Of a DNA stretch of 64,000 nt, positions 44,927 to 53,666 are shown piece by piece. Where the stretch lies: NCBI RefSeq assembly GCF_947494555.1, contig NZ_CANLVF010000011.1, positions 60,484 to 124,483 of the forward strand, in the 5' to 3' direction. The stretch's first letter is position 1. Each line of letters begins with the position of its first letter. The position numbers and the translations under genes were made by a program. The DNA is from an uncultured Roseibium sp. (GTDB lineage Bacteria; Pseudomonadota; Alphaproteobacteria; Rhizobiales; Stappiaceae). Under the pieces are notes generated by a model. That model was not told the DNA's origin. It saw only the letters and a program-made list of their open reading frames with translations, and ran no database searches.

Positions 44927-46333
44927 GTGAGTGATGAAACGCCTGCCATTGACCGTCTGAAACACGCGGACAGTTTGCGCGGCGTCCCCGACGGCGATGC
45001 CGCGCGCGACTGGCTGCATGCTCGCAATATAGAAGACATCGAGTGCATCGTTCCCGATCTAGCCGGTGTCGCCCGTGGCAAGATGATGCCGGTCGAGAAG
45101 TTTTTCTCCGGTCCGGTCATGACCATGCCGGCCTCGATTTTCGCTCAAACCATTTCCGGCGATTATCCGGATGATGATGAGCGGTTTCAGCACAACCCGA
45201 CCGATGGCGACCTTTATTTTCGCGCCGACTACAGCACGCTCACCTCGGTTCCCTGGGAGAGCGATCCGACCGCGCAGCTCATCCACGACGCCTACACACG
45301 CCAGGGCGCCCCGGTGGAGACCGCACCGCGCAACGTCCTGAAACGCGTCCTGAAACTTTATGAAGACAAGGGCTGGCAACCGGTCATTGCCCCGGAAATC
45401 GAGTTTTATCTGGTCCGGCCCAATACCGATCCAGACTATCCGCTGGAACCGCCCACGGGCCGCTCGGGACGCCCCGAAGTCGGACGCCAGTCCTATTCGA
45501 TTTCGGCACTCAACGAATTCGACGACCTTATCGACGACATATACGATCTCTCCGAAAAACAAGGACTTGAGATTGATACGCTGATCCATGAGGAAGGTGC
45601 GGCGCAGATGGAAATCAATCTGCGTCACGGCGATCCACTGGCGCTTGCGGACCAGGTGTTCCTGTTCAAGCGGACCATTCGCGAAGCGGCCCTGCGGCAC
45701 GAGATGTATGCCACATTCATGTCAAAACCGATGTCGCACCAGCCCGGTTCCGCCATGCATATCCACCAGTCGGTGCTCGACAGGGAGACGGGCAACAATA
45801 TCTTTTCAGGTGAGAACGGAGAAGAGACCCCGGCGTTTCTCTCGTTCATTGCCGGACACCAGACCTTTCTGCCCACCGTCACCTGCATCATGGCGCCTTT
45901 CGTGAATTCCTACCGGCGTTTTTCGAAGACATCGACTTCGCCCGTGAATGTCTACTGGGGCTACGACAACAGGACGGTCGGGTTGCGGGTCCCCTATTCC
46001 AGTCCAGAAGCACGCCGGCTTGAAAACCGCATCCCCGGCTCCGACGCCAATCCGTACCTCTCTATCGCGGCAAGTCTTGCTTGCGGCTATCTCGGTATTG
46101 AAAAAGAACTGAAACCCGACGCTCCCAAAAGTGACGACTGTACCGAACTTGCCAAGTCACTGCCGCGCGGACTTCCGGAGGCGGTCGCGAAGTTCGAAAA
46201 CTCGGATGAGATGATCGAGGTGTTCGGCGAAAAATTCGTCGCGACCTACCGCGCGATCAAATACGAGGAATTTGAAACCTTCATGTCCGTGATCAGCGCG
46301 TGGGAGCGGGAATATCTCCTGCTCAACGTCTAA
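44927..46333 (+). CDS. Second gamma-glutamylpolyamine synthetase-like glutamine synthetase
   Basis: 468 residues with the GS fold: ECIVPDLAGVARGKMMPVEKF, VIAPEIEFYLVRP, GAAQMEINLRHGDPL, GSAMHIHQSVLD and NVYWGYDNRTVGLRVPYSSPEARRLENRIPGSDANPYL. It is clearly a distinct paralogue of the divergent puuA. It may use another polyamine or monoamine. The GTG at 44927 has GGAG 7 bases before it; a GTG at 44891 is an alternative. It is followed by the transaminase gene after 32 bases. Confidence 0.88.
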   Translation: MSDETPAIDRLKHADSLRGVPDGDAARDWLHARNIEDIECIVPDLAGVARGKMMPVEKFFSGPVMTMPASIFAQTISGDYPDDDERFQHNPTDGDLYFRADYSTLTSVPWESDPTAQLIHDAYTRQGAPVETAPRNVLKRVLKLYEDKGWQPVIAPEIEFYLVRPNTDPDYPLEPPTGRSGRPEVGRQSYSISALNEFDDLIDDIYDLSEKQGLEIDTLIHEEGAAQMEINLRHGDPLALADQVFLFKRTIREAALRHEMYATFMSKPMSHQPGSAMHIHQSVLDRETGNNIFSGENGEETPAFLSFIAGHQTFLPTVTCIMAPFVNSYRRFSKTSTSPVNVYWGYDNRTVGLRVPYSSPEARRLENRIPGSDANPYLSIAASLACGYLGIEKELKPDAPKSDDCTELAKSLPRGLPEAVAKFENSDEMIEVFGEKFVATYRAIKYEEFETFMSVISAWEREYLLLNV

Positions 46334-46365
46334 GTATTGCCCCTTTCCCCTTCGGAGTTCATGCC

Positions 46366-47760
46366 ATGACGGCTCATTCCAACATCTATCCGACAAAGGC
46401 GCTTCAGGAGATCGACGCAGCGCATCACTGGCATCCCTTTTCGGACATGAAATCGCTGAATGCGGAAGGCAGCCGCATCATCACCAGGGCGGATGGTGTC
46501 TGGCTGACGGATTCCGAGGGCCGCAGGATCCTTGACGGAATGGCCGGGCTCTGGTGCGTCCAGGTCGGTCACGGGCGAACGGAAATCACCGAAGCAGTTC
46601 AACGGCAGATGAACGAGCTCGCCTATTACAACACCTTCTTCAAGACGACCCACCCGCCCGCGATCGCGCTTTCCGAGAGGCTGGCCAAACTGGCCCCGGA
46701 TCACATCAACACGGTCTTTTATTGCTCCTCCGGGTCCGAAGCCAATGACACTGTGTTCCGCATGGTGCGGACCTACTGGGACAAGATGGGCAAACCGGAC
46801 AAGAAAGTGATCATCGGCCGCTGGAACGGCTACCACGGATCGACACTTGCCGGGACGAGCCTGGGCGGCATGAAAGCCATGCATGCGCAAGGCGATCTTC
46901 CCGTCGAAGGTGTCCACCATATCGATCAGCCGTACTGGTTCGGTGAAGGCCAGGACATGAGCCTCGATGAATTCGGTGTTTACGCGGCGCGGAAGCTTGA
47001 GCAGGCAATTGACGAACTTGGCGAAGACAAGGTCGCTGCCTTCATCGCCGAACCAATCCAGGGCGCCGGCGGTGTCATCATTCCACCCGACAGCTACTGG
47101 CCGGAAGTCCGCCGTATCCTGAGCGAGCGCGACATTCTTCTCGTTGCAGACGAAGTCATTTGCGGTTTTGGCCGCCTCGGCGAGTGGTTCGGCTCGACCC
47201 ATTTTGAAATCAAACCCGACCTGATGCCCATCGCCAAGGGTCTGACGTCCGGATACCTGCCGATGGGCGGTGTTCTTGTGTCCGACCGAGTCGCCGAGGG
47301 GCTGATGAATTCCGGTGAAGATTTCAATCACGGCTACACCTATTCCGGCCATCCGGTTTGTGCCGCCGCCGCACTCGCAAACCTGGACATTATCGAGCGC
47401 GAAGGTCTGGTGGGACGGGTCAAAACCGACATCGGCCCTTATCTGCAGGAGCGCTGGAAACGGCTTGGCGAACATCCCCTCGTCGGCGAGGCACGCATGA
47501 CGGGCCTGATGGGGGCTCTTGAGCTCGTGCCGGACAAGAAGGATCTTAAAAAGGCCTTCCGGGATGTCGGCACGGTCGGCACCATCTGCCGCGACATATC
47601 CTTCCACAACGGCATGGTCATGCGCGCCGTGCGCGACAGCATGATCATTTCGCCGCCGCTTGTTCTCACGCATGAAGAAGCCGATTTCCTGGTCAATACA
47701 GCGGAAAAGACACTCGATGACACCTACCAGAGCCTGAAGAAGGACGGCTGGCTGGGTTGA
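46366..47760 (+). CDS. Class III aminotransferase, putrescine-pyruvate type (SpuC-like)
   Basis: 464 residues of the omega-aminotransferase family. It opens with HHWHPFSDMKSL, has CSSGSEANDTVFRM for PLP phosphate binding, FIAEPIQGAGGVIIPP and DEVICGFGRLGEWFGS, and the Schiff-base lysine in PIAKGLTSGYLPMGG. Transaminases of this group convert putrescine or gamma-glutamylputrescine-derived amines, with pyruvate as acceptor. GGAG precedes the ATG. Part of the second synthetase unit. Confidence 0.9.
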   Translation: MTAHSNIYPTKALQEIDAAHHWHPFSDMKSLNAEGSRIITRADGVWLTDSEGRRILDGMAGLWCVQVGHGRTEITEAVQRQMNELAYYNTFFKTTHPPAIALSERLAKLAPDHINTVFYCSSGSEANDTVFRMVRTYWDKMGKPDKKVIIGRWNGYHGSTLAGTSLGGMKAMHAQGDLPVEGVHHIDQPYWFGEGQDMSLDEFGVYAARKLEQAIDELGEDKVAAFIAEPIQGAGGVIIPPDSYWPEVRRILSERDILLVADEVICGFGRLGEWFGSTHFEIKPDLMPIAKGLTSGYLPMGGVLVSDRVAEGLMNSGEDFNHGYTYSGHPVCAAAALANLDIIEREGLVGRVKTDIGPYLQERWKRLGEHPLVGEARMTGLMGALELVPDKKDLKKAFRDVGTVGTICRDISFHNGMVMRAVRDSMIISPPLVLTHEEADFLVNTAEKTLDDTYQSLKKDGWLG

Positions 47761-47946
47761 GGTTTCTGCCCGATTGAACTTTCTCTATCCTGAGCTTGCG
47801 GAGCACCTTCCCGCGCTCGGGTGCATCAGCCCTATCGGCTGCGCTGGCACGCACATATTCTGTGGCGGGATTGCCGTGCCGAAGACGGGATAGGCGTTCG
47901 AATTTCCACCCGCCGAGGGGATTTTGGTGTTTTTGTCACCTCTGCT

Positions 47947-47974
47947 TGTCGGCTAAGCTCGTTGTCGCACGTTC
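47947..47974 (+). promoter_or_regulatory. Possible ECF-type promoter before the DGPF gene
   Basis: TGTCGG (47947-47952) and CGTTC (47970-47974) are separated by 17 bases, 37 bases before the start of the YCII-type gene. TGTCG-type -35 elements are described for ECF42 sigma factors, and such a gene lies just downstream. By-eye match only. Confidence 0.3.
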
Positions 47975-48010
47975 CTAGGTGACACCGCTTTGAAACCGGA
48001 GGAAAAGACG

Positions 48011-48403
48011 ATGCTGTTTTCGGTCCTGATCTATGCCAACGAAGACTTTATGGATGCCATCACACCCGAGGAACATGCGGACATCATGAAACACCACCGC
48101 GCGTTCCACGAACATACCAAAGGCGCCAAGACCTTTGCCGCTGCGACCAAACTGATGTCGACGGGAACAGCGGTGACAATCAACAAGGAGAGCGACGACT
48201 ATCTCGTCACCGACGGTCCCTTCGCAGAAACCAAGGAACAGTTCATGGGATTTTACATGATCGACTGTCCGTCGCTGGAGGAGGCCATCGACACGGTGAA
48301 ATTGCTTCCGCTGGAGCATGGCCGCGTCGAAATCCGTCCGGTGGAATATTTCGAGGGGGCCGATTTCAAAAATGCCGAGCGCCTGGTTATCGACGCATCT
48401 TAG
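48011..48403 (+). CDS. YCII/DGPF family protein, ECF42 partner
   Basis: 130 residues with the ferredoxin-like YCII fold: MLFSVLIYANE at the start, TPEEHADIMKHHRAFHEHTKGAKTF-type helix, and the family mark VTDGPFAETKEQFMGFYMIDC. DGPF proteins are the standard neighbours of ECF42 sigma factors, though their biochemical role is not settled. GGAGG lies 8 bases before this ATG. The sigma factor gene begins inside its last 32 bases. Confidence 0.9.
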   Translation: MLFSVLIYANEDFMDAITPEEHADIMKHHRAFHEHTKGAKTFAAATKLMSTGTAVTINKESDDYLVTDGPFAETKEQFMGFYMIDCPSLEEAIDTVKLLPLEHGRVEIRPVEYFEGADFKNAERLVIDAS

Positions 48404-49613
48404 GGCTGCGCGCCCGCGTGTGCTGGCAGCATTGCACCGAGCCTTCGCCGATCTGGACCTTGCTGAAGACGCGTTTCAGGAGGCTTCGCTCAAGGCACTG
48501 AAAAGCTGGAATCCGGATGACCTGCCCAGAGATCCCGCTGCCTGGCTGATTGTCGCCGGGCGTAATGCAGGCATTGATCTTTTCCGGAAGAAAAGGCGGG
48601 AAACACTGTCCGCACCGGAAGACCTCGATCCGATTGTCGATGAGGCCGATACGGAGGAGGCATTGACGGAAGCCCTCGACAGGTCCGTCTACCGAGACGA
48701 TATCCTGCGACTACTCTTCACATGCTGTCATCCTGTGTTGCGCCGCGACCAACAGATCGCACTGTCGCTAAAGATTGTCGCCGGCCTCTCCGTGGACGAA
48801 ATCGCACGTGCGTTTTTGGTTCAGCCGAAAGCCATGGAGCAACGGATCACCCGCGCCAAGAAGCGCCTTAGCGCGGCCAAGCTTCGCTACGAGGAACCGG
48901 ATGCCAAGGCGCGCGCAGAGCGGTTTTCCGCCGTTGCCAATGCCATATATCTTGTCTTCAATGAAGGCTATTCTGCCTCGCACGGCTCCCAACTCATCCG
49001 CACGCCGCTCTGCCTGGAGGCCATCCGTCTTGCGCGGATCATGGTCCGGCTGTTCCCCGAGGAACCCGAGTTGCGTGGCCTGCTGGCGCTTTGCCTGATC
49101 CAGCATTCGCGGCACAGGGCAAGGGTCAACACCAGCGGCGAAGCCGTTACGCTGGAATTTCAGGACCGGTCAAAATGGGAACGCAGACTGATTGCAGAAG
49201 GGAATGTGCTCCTGGAGGCTGCTCTTAGAAGCGCCGCGCCCGGGCCATTCCAGATCGAGGCCGCCATTGCAGCAACCCATACACGCGCTGCCATATATGA
49301 CGACACAGACTGGACGGAACTGGACCGGCTCTATCGGGCGCTTGAGATCATTCGGCCATCCCCAGTGGTCTCGTTGAACCGGGCGGTCGTCATTGCCAAG
49401 CTGAAGGGGCCCGAAGAGGCACTTCAGCTTCTGGAGAAACTGGCGGTACCGCTTGAACGCTATGCGAGCTATCATGCTGCGACGGCAGCTCTCCTGGCAG
49501 ACCTGGAACAGTATCCGAAGGCGCGAGCGGCCTATGAGGCCGCGATCCGGCACGCCGGAACCGATGTGGAGCGGCAGCACATCCAGTCGAAACTGGATGC
49601 GCTTGCCCATTGA
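48372..49613 (+). CDS. ECF42-type RNA polymerase sigma factor with C-terminal extension
   Basis: 413 residues. Region 2 has VLAALHRAFADLDLAEDAFQEASLKALKSW with an AAWLIVAGRNAGIDLFRKKRR basic stretch. Region 4 has LSLKIVAGLSVDEIARAFLVQPKAMEQRITRAKKRL. An extension of about 200 residues from about 190 holds helical TPR-like repeats (ALEIIRPSPVVSLNRAVVIAKLKGPEEALQLLE). This layout defines group ECF42, controlled through the C-terminal extension rather than by an anti-sigma factor. The start is at ATG 48372. Confidence 0.9.
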   Translation: MPSAWLSTHLRAARPRVLAALHRAFADLDLAEDAFQEASLKALKSWNPDDLPRDPAAWLIVAGRNAGIDLFRKKRRETLSAPEDLDPIVDEADTEEALTEALDRSVYRDDILRLLFTCCHPVLRRDQQIALSLKIVAGLSVDEIARAFLVQPKAMEQRITRAKKRLSAAKLRYEEPDAKARAERFSAVANAIYLVFNEGYSASHGSQLIRTPLCLEAIRLARIMVRLFPEEPELRGLLALCLIQHSRHRARVNTSGEAVTLEFQDRSKWERRLIAEGNVLLEAALRSAAPGPFQIEAAIAATHTRAAIYDDTDWTELDRLYRALEIIRPSPVVSLNRAVVIAKLKGPEEALQLLEKLAVPLERYASYHAATAALLADLEQYPKARAAYEAAIRHAGTDVERQHIQSKLDALAH

Positions 49614-49623
49614 GGTCATTACA

Positions 49624-50331
49624 TCAAACGGATCGCGTGATGCCGCCGTCGACGCGTATATTCTGGCCGGTGATGTAACCCGCTCCCTCCGACGCCAGAA
49701 AAGCAACGACCGCGGCAATTTCATCGTATGACTTGCCATACCGCGCCATCGGGATGCGTGCGCGGAACTCTTCCTTTTCCGGAAGACTGTCGATGAAGCC
49801 CGGCAGAACGTTGTTCATGCGAATGTTCTCAGCCGCATACTTGTCTGAAAAGAGCTTTGTGTAAGCTGCAAGACCAGCGCGAAACACACCGGAAGTCGGA
49901 AAGACAGGGTCCGGCTCGAAAGCTGCGAATGTCGAAATGTTGACGATCGACCCGGATTTTTGCGCCTGCATGATGGGTGTCACAAGCCGCGTCGGTCTGA
50001 CGACATTCATGAAATAGACATCTAGGCCCTTGTGCCAGTCTTCGTCCGTCAGCTCCAGGATGGGCGCACGCGGGCCGTGACCGGCGCTGTTCACCAGAAC
50101 ATCGATCCTGCCCCACTTTTCCATTGTGAGGTCAACGAGACGTTTCAGGTCGTCATTCGACTGATTGGATCCGGAAACGCCGACACCACCGAACTCCATA
50201 GCCAGTGCCTCACCCTTTCCCGAAGACGAGAGAATTGCGATTTCATGACCTTCCTGCACCAGTCTGCGCGCCGCATCCGCGCCCATGCCGCTGCCGCCTG
50301 CGGTTACGACCGCCACCTTTTTGTCTGCCAT
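49624..50331 (-). CDS. SDR family protein lacking the canonical catalytic pair
   Basis: 235 residues with the SDR nucleotide-binding motif VVTAGGSGMGADAARRL, NSAGHGPRAP and C-terminal ASEGAGYITGQNIRVDGG. At the catalytic YxxxK position the sequence is SGVFRAGLAAYTK: Ser replaces Tyr and Arg replaces Lys by alignment of AGLAA. It may be a non-classical reductase or a binding protein. Divergent from a LysR regulator gene, which probably controls it. Confidence 0.9.
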   Translation of the reverse strand: MADKKVAVVTAGGSGMGADAARRLVQEGHEIAILSSSGKGEALAMEFGGVGVSGSNQSNDDLKRLVDLTMEKWGRIDVLVNSAGHGPRAPILELTDEDWHKGLDVYFMNVVRPTRLVTPIMQAQKSGSIVNISTFAAFEPDPVFPTSGVFRAGLAAYTKLFSDKYAAENIRMNNVLPGFIDSLPEKEEFRARIPMARYGKSYDEIAAVVAFLASEGAGYITGQNIRVDGGITRSV

Positions 50332-50439
50332 CTCGGTATCCTCAATTGTTCACTCACCAAAATGTATGAGCCTCGGCAGGTCTTGACCAATCATTTTTGA
50401 AAGGATTAGACTGTTGAAAAGCTACTGTCTTGAAAAAAT

Positions 50440-51306
50440 ATGCGTACGCCGAGACTTCAACATATCAAGATGTTCGATGCCGCCGCCCGGCATCTGAACT
50501 TCCGTCTTGCCGCCGAGGATCTGAACCTCACTCAAGGCGCAGTTGCTCAGGCAGTCAGGACCCTCGAAGCAGATCTGGACGTCATATTGTTTGAAAGGAA
50601 AGCGCGCGGCCTCGCCTTTACCGAGGCGGGCCGGCTTTTCCACTCGGAAGTCGCAAAAGGCCTTTCCGTCATTGAAGAGGCTACAAAAAAATTATATCCA
50701 TCAGTCAACAAAGTCACCATCAGTGTTCCGCCTTCCTTTGCGTCGAAATGGCTCGTTCCGAGGCTACCGGCCTTTATGGAAACACATCCGGACATTGACG
50801 TGCGCATCTTCGCCAGCGAGCAAATCACGGATTTCAAGGGCCAGGATGTCGACATTGCGGTTCGTCAGGGAAAACGCCCGACCAGTCAGAGACTTGAAGT
50901 GCAAAAACTCGCGTCACTGGACTTGAAGGCATATTGCAGTCCAAGTGCCGATTTTTGCCCGCAAAACCCGCTCAGTCTGGCCGATCTGATCCGAATGCCG
51001 CTCATTCAGGACGGGCACAGGCACTGGGACCTCTATATCCACGAGCATGGCCTGTCGCCGACAGGACCGTCGTTGCAATTCAACCAGACCTCGCTTGCCC
51101 TTGATGCTGCGGCCAACCGGCAGGGCATTGCCATCGCGCCGCGCCTGATTGCCGAGGCCGATGTGCGCAACGACCGACTTTGCGAAGTCTGGTGCGATGA
51201 AGCCCTGACGGATCTCGGCTTCTGGCTTGTTCACCCGGTGAAACGGTCCGCAAATCTGAACGCGCGTTCCGCGCTGGTTGCCTGGATCTCCGGTGAATGC
51301 CGTTAA
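50440..51306 (+). CDS. LysR family transcriptional regulator (GcvA-like)
   Basis: 288 residues. The winged helix (about 1-65) has MFDAAARHLNFRLAAEDLNLTQGAVAQAVRTLEADL. The type 2 periplasmic-like effector domain follows from about 95 with VPPSFASKWLVPRLPAFMETHPDIDV. GcvA-like LysR proteins usually act on the divergent gene, here the SDR gene 108 bases away. The inducer is not known. Confidence 0.92.
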   Translation: MRTPRLQHIKMFDAAARHLNFRLAAEDLNLTQGAVAQAVRTLEADLDVILFERKARGLAFTEAGRLFHSEVAKGLSVIEEATKKLYPSVNKVTISVPPSFASKWLVPRLPAFMETHPDIDVRIFASEQITDFKGQDVDIAVRQGKRPTSQRLEVQKLASLDLKAYCSPSADFCPQNPLSLADLIRMPLIQDGHRHWDLYIHEHGLSPTGPSLQFNQTSLALDAAANRQGIAIAPRLIAEADVRNDRLCEVWCDEALTDLGFWLVHPVKRSANLNARSALVAWISGECR

Positions 51307-51451
51307 CAAATGCCGCGTCACCCTGAGATTTTCGGGATCGTTCGTTCATTTTCAAAAAAATCGACCTGCCCTGTCGGATTTGCGGATTGCTGTCCGTCCT
51401 CTGATCACCTGGGTCTACCAGGTCATTGATTTCGAGATGAGGACAAATGAC

Positions 51452-51835
51452 ATGAGCAATCCGATGCAAACACACGGCGCTTTCAGCTGGATGGAACTGA
51501 TGAGTGGCGATGGTGCAAAAGCCAAGGAGTTCTATTCAAGTCTTCTGGGCTGGGGTCTGGAAGACATGGAAATGCCGGGCATGACCTACACGGTTATTGC
51601 CAATGGCGAAGACAAGATCGGTGGCTTTCCTCCAATGCAGTCGGAACCGCCGCGCTGGCTGCCGTATGTGACCGTCGACGATGTCGATGCGCGTATCGAA
51701 AAGGCCAAGTCACTTGGCGCGACCATCTCCAGCGAACCGATGAGCATCCCAGGGGTTGGCCGTATGGCAACCCTTGTCGATCCGGTGGGCGGCGTGATTG
51801 CACTGATTACGTATGAAGCGCCGGCCGAAGCCTGA
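51452..51835 (+). CDS. VOC (glyoxalase/dioxygenase) family protein
   Basis: 127 residues: GAFSWMELMSGDGAKAKEFYSSLLGW in the first beta-alpha-beta module and WLPYVTVDDVDARIEKAKSLGATI in the second, ending GGVIALITYE. It lies near the SDR/LysR pair. The first metal position is H in QTHGAFSW and the rest is not obvious. GAGGAC 7 bases before the ATG at 51452 fixes this start. No substrate can be proposed. Confidence 0.9.
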   Translation: MSNPMQTHGAFSWMELMSGDGAKAKEFYSSLLGWGLEDMEMPGMTYTVIANGEDKIGGFPPMQSEPPRWLPYVTVDDVDARIEKAKSLGATISSEPMSIPGVGRMATLVDPVGGVIALITYEAPAEA

Positions 51836-51950
51836 ACCCCGGAAAGCTGCGCCAATCGCGCACCTGAAATGATTTCGGCCGGCCAGTCCCGCGCAACGCC
51901 GGGCCTTTGCCGGCCGGAATATCCAATTTCCATTTCATGAGGAGACCTCC

Positions 51951-52358
51951 ATGGAACTTGTTTCCGCGCTGCCGGTAACGATCCTGTTCGTTGCCCTTTT
52001 TGCGCTCATCCAAATTCCGATGACTGTCGCTGTCGGTCTGCGCCGAGCTCAAATCAACATCCAGTTTCTTGACGGCGGGGACGGTGTCTTGCTTCAACGC
52101 ATGCGGGCACATGGCAACTTCACCGAGACCGTCCCTATCGCGCTGCTTGCAATGGCGGCAGCCGAACTCGCCGGTGCGCCCCACCTCCTGCTCTGGATTG
52201 GAGGCTGCGCATTGCTGGCAGGGCGACTGCTTCACTATGCAACGGTTGTCATGACGGGTTTCGGCATCGGCCGCGCGATCGGCATGCTGCTGACCCTGTC
52301 GTCGCTCGTCGTGTTTCCGGGATATGTTCTGCTCAAGACGGCCAGCTTGACACATTAG
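51951..52358 (+). CDS. MAPEG family membrane protein
   Basis: 135 residues, four membrane segments and the MAPEG signature RRAQINIQFLDGGDGVLLQRMRAHGNFTETVPIALLAMA with the glutathione-binding RMRAHGNFTE block. Bacterial members include glutathione transferase-like membrane enzymes, but the activity cannot be inferred. GAGGAGA precedes the ATG. It follows the VOC gene by 115 bases. Confidence 0.93.
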   Translation: MELVSALPVTILFVALFALIQIPMTVAVGLRRAQINIQFLDGGDGVLLQRMRAHGNFTETVPIALLAMAAAELAGAPHLLLWIGGCALLAGRLLHYATVVMTGFGIGRAIGMLLTLSSLVVFPGYVLLKTASLTH

Positions 52359-52447
52359 ACGTGCACTGGCATTCGTCAGTGTTTAAAGCAATGGGTAAGT
52401 CTGCAATTTGCTATACAATGCTTTAGCTCTGTGACATACTTACTTAC

Positions 52448-52477
52448 AGGAAAGACAGCATTGTCTTTCCTTTTTTT
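52448..52477 (+). terminator. Strong terminator between MAPEG and VPLPA genes
   Basis: AGGAAAGACA (52448-52457) pairs with TGTCTTTCCT (52462-52471) around GCAT, followed by a T run. It is 90 bases after the MAPEG stop and 46 before the next start. A promoter-like TATACAAT lies upstream at about 52412-52419, so the hairpin could also be an attenuator in that gene's leader. Confidence 0.85.
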
Positions 52478-52522
52478 GCTCAGAAGTTATTTTTACAACT
52501 TGATACACAGGGGGATGTGGAA

Positions 52523-53119
52523 ATGGATTGGTTGGGGAAGATAGTATGCGCGACAGCGTTACTAATAGGGACAATGTGCAGCGCCAACGCCGTTGTAATC
52601 AATTTCGATGATCTTGGCAGCAGTTTTGGAGTTGGCGAACTAACAGGTAATGAATATGCGGGGTCGGGTGTCCTTTTCTCGACGCCAGATGTTGCTCTGA
52701 ATTTGGGGACCACGGTTGGAAGTTCACCAAATTCCCTGGGAGCAAGCACCAGCGCTATCGGTAATGGCAACTTCAATGGTCAGTTGAACGTCGATTTCAC
52801 AGGCGGTTTGTCTTATACAGATGTGTCGTTTTTGATCTTCAATACACCATTTCAAGCATCTGCATTCGACATCGGCGGAAATTTGCTAACCACTCTCGCC
52901 AATAGTGGCGGTTTCAGCCAAATCTTTGATTTCTCAGGGTTTGCTGTGCATCGTCTTGAAATCACAGGCAGTAATTACGCAATTGACGACTTTTCATTCA
53001 GCACCGCAGCGGTAAACGTAATTCCAATCCCGGCTGCATTGCCACTCTTGGCAGGCGCACTCGGGCTGATGGGCGCTGTGGGCTGGCGGATAAAGCAAAA
53101 GGCCTCGGCTTCAGCATAA
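52523..53119 (+). CDS. VPLPA/PEP-CTERM sorting-signal surface protein
   Basis: 198 residues. A signal peptide ends near CSANA and a Ser/Gly/Asn/Thr-rich exported domain follows, with few charges. The C-terminal tripartite sorting tail has IPIPAALPLLAGALGLMGAVGWRIKQKA: Pro-containing box, hydrophobic helix, basic end. Such proteins are processed by exosortase-type enzymes and often surface-bound. Codon use is visibly lower in GC than neighbouring genes. The ATG at 52523 (GGGGG 8 bases before) is chosen over a GTG at 52517. Confidence 0.88.
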   Translation: MDWLGKIVCATALLIGTMCSANAVVINFDDLGSSFGVGELTGNEYAGSGVLFSTPDVALNLGTTVGSSPNSLGASTSAIGNGNFNGQLNVDFTGGLSYTDVSFLIFNTPFQASAFDIGGNLLTTLANSGGFSQIFDFSGFAVHRLEITGSNYAIDDFSFSTAAVNVIPIPAALPLLAGALGLMGAVGWRIKQKASASA

Positions 53120-53150
53120 CGATAATACTATACTGCCTTAACAAAGCTCT

Positions 53151-53175
53151 GCGGCCCTTCGGGGCCGCTTTCCTT
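53151..53175 (+). terminator. Terminator after the VPLPA gene
   Basis: GCGGCCC (53151-53157) pairs with GGGCCGC (53162-53168), followed by TTTCCTTTT. It lies 32 bases after the stop codon. Confidence 0.85.
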
Positions 53176-53389
53176 TTGGCAAAAGAAACCGATTTGGATG
53201 ATCTTTTGCTGTTTGTGTCCTGCGGCGGGACATCCATTGCCCCAAACCTCAGACAATCAGGGCGGTATTGTCGCTGTCGGGTCAACTCGCCAAAAACCCA
53301 ATATGCGCAAAATCTGCACAAAGCTTCACATCCGACTGCAAGAGCACCCGGCTACTTCTAACGTCAGTTCCGCTCACCAGGAGGATACA

Positions 53390-53569
53390 ATGTTCTTGAG
53401 CGCCATCAGGTTCCGTCTGAACTTTCACCCCTGTCCGTTCACCCCATGGACCGCAGAGAGGCTTGCCGAGCCGAGCCGCGACCGGCGCTCCGGGCTTTCC
53501 AGAACCGAAATTATCGACACGTCCCTTCCCCGTAAGCTGCGCCGTGACGGCTGGTGGCTGGAAACATGA
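53390..53569 (+). CDS. Small basic protein, 59 aa
   Basis: AGGAGG at 53379-53384 sits 5 bases before an ATG that opens a 59-residue frame. The product is Arg-rich with three Trp residues and ends in LPRKLRRDGWWLET. The first 20 residues are hydrophobic-aromatic (MFLSAIRFRLNFHPCPFTPW). The ribosome site is one of the strongest in the window, which argues for a real gene. No family recognised. Confidence 0.6.
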   Translation: MFLSAIRFRLNFHPCPFTPWTAERLAEPSRDRRSGLSRTEIIDTSLPRKLRRDGWWLET

Positions 53570-53666
53570 TGTCGCCTCGGTTATCTCTTAAGAAACAGCT
53601 GATTTAGACACCCCTTTTCAGGCTCCCCCGATCCCTTATGGGAGCGCAATTGTCCGGACCAGTCCA

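Noticed and set aside
46330..47673. A 447-residue antisense open frame over the aminotransferase gene
   Set aside because: The sense frame has full class III aminotransferase motifs; the antisense is a by-product of high-GC codon use.
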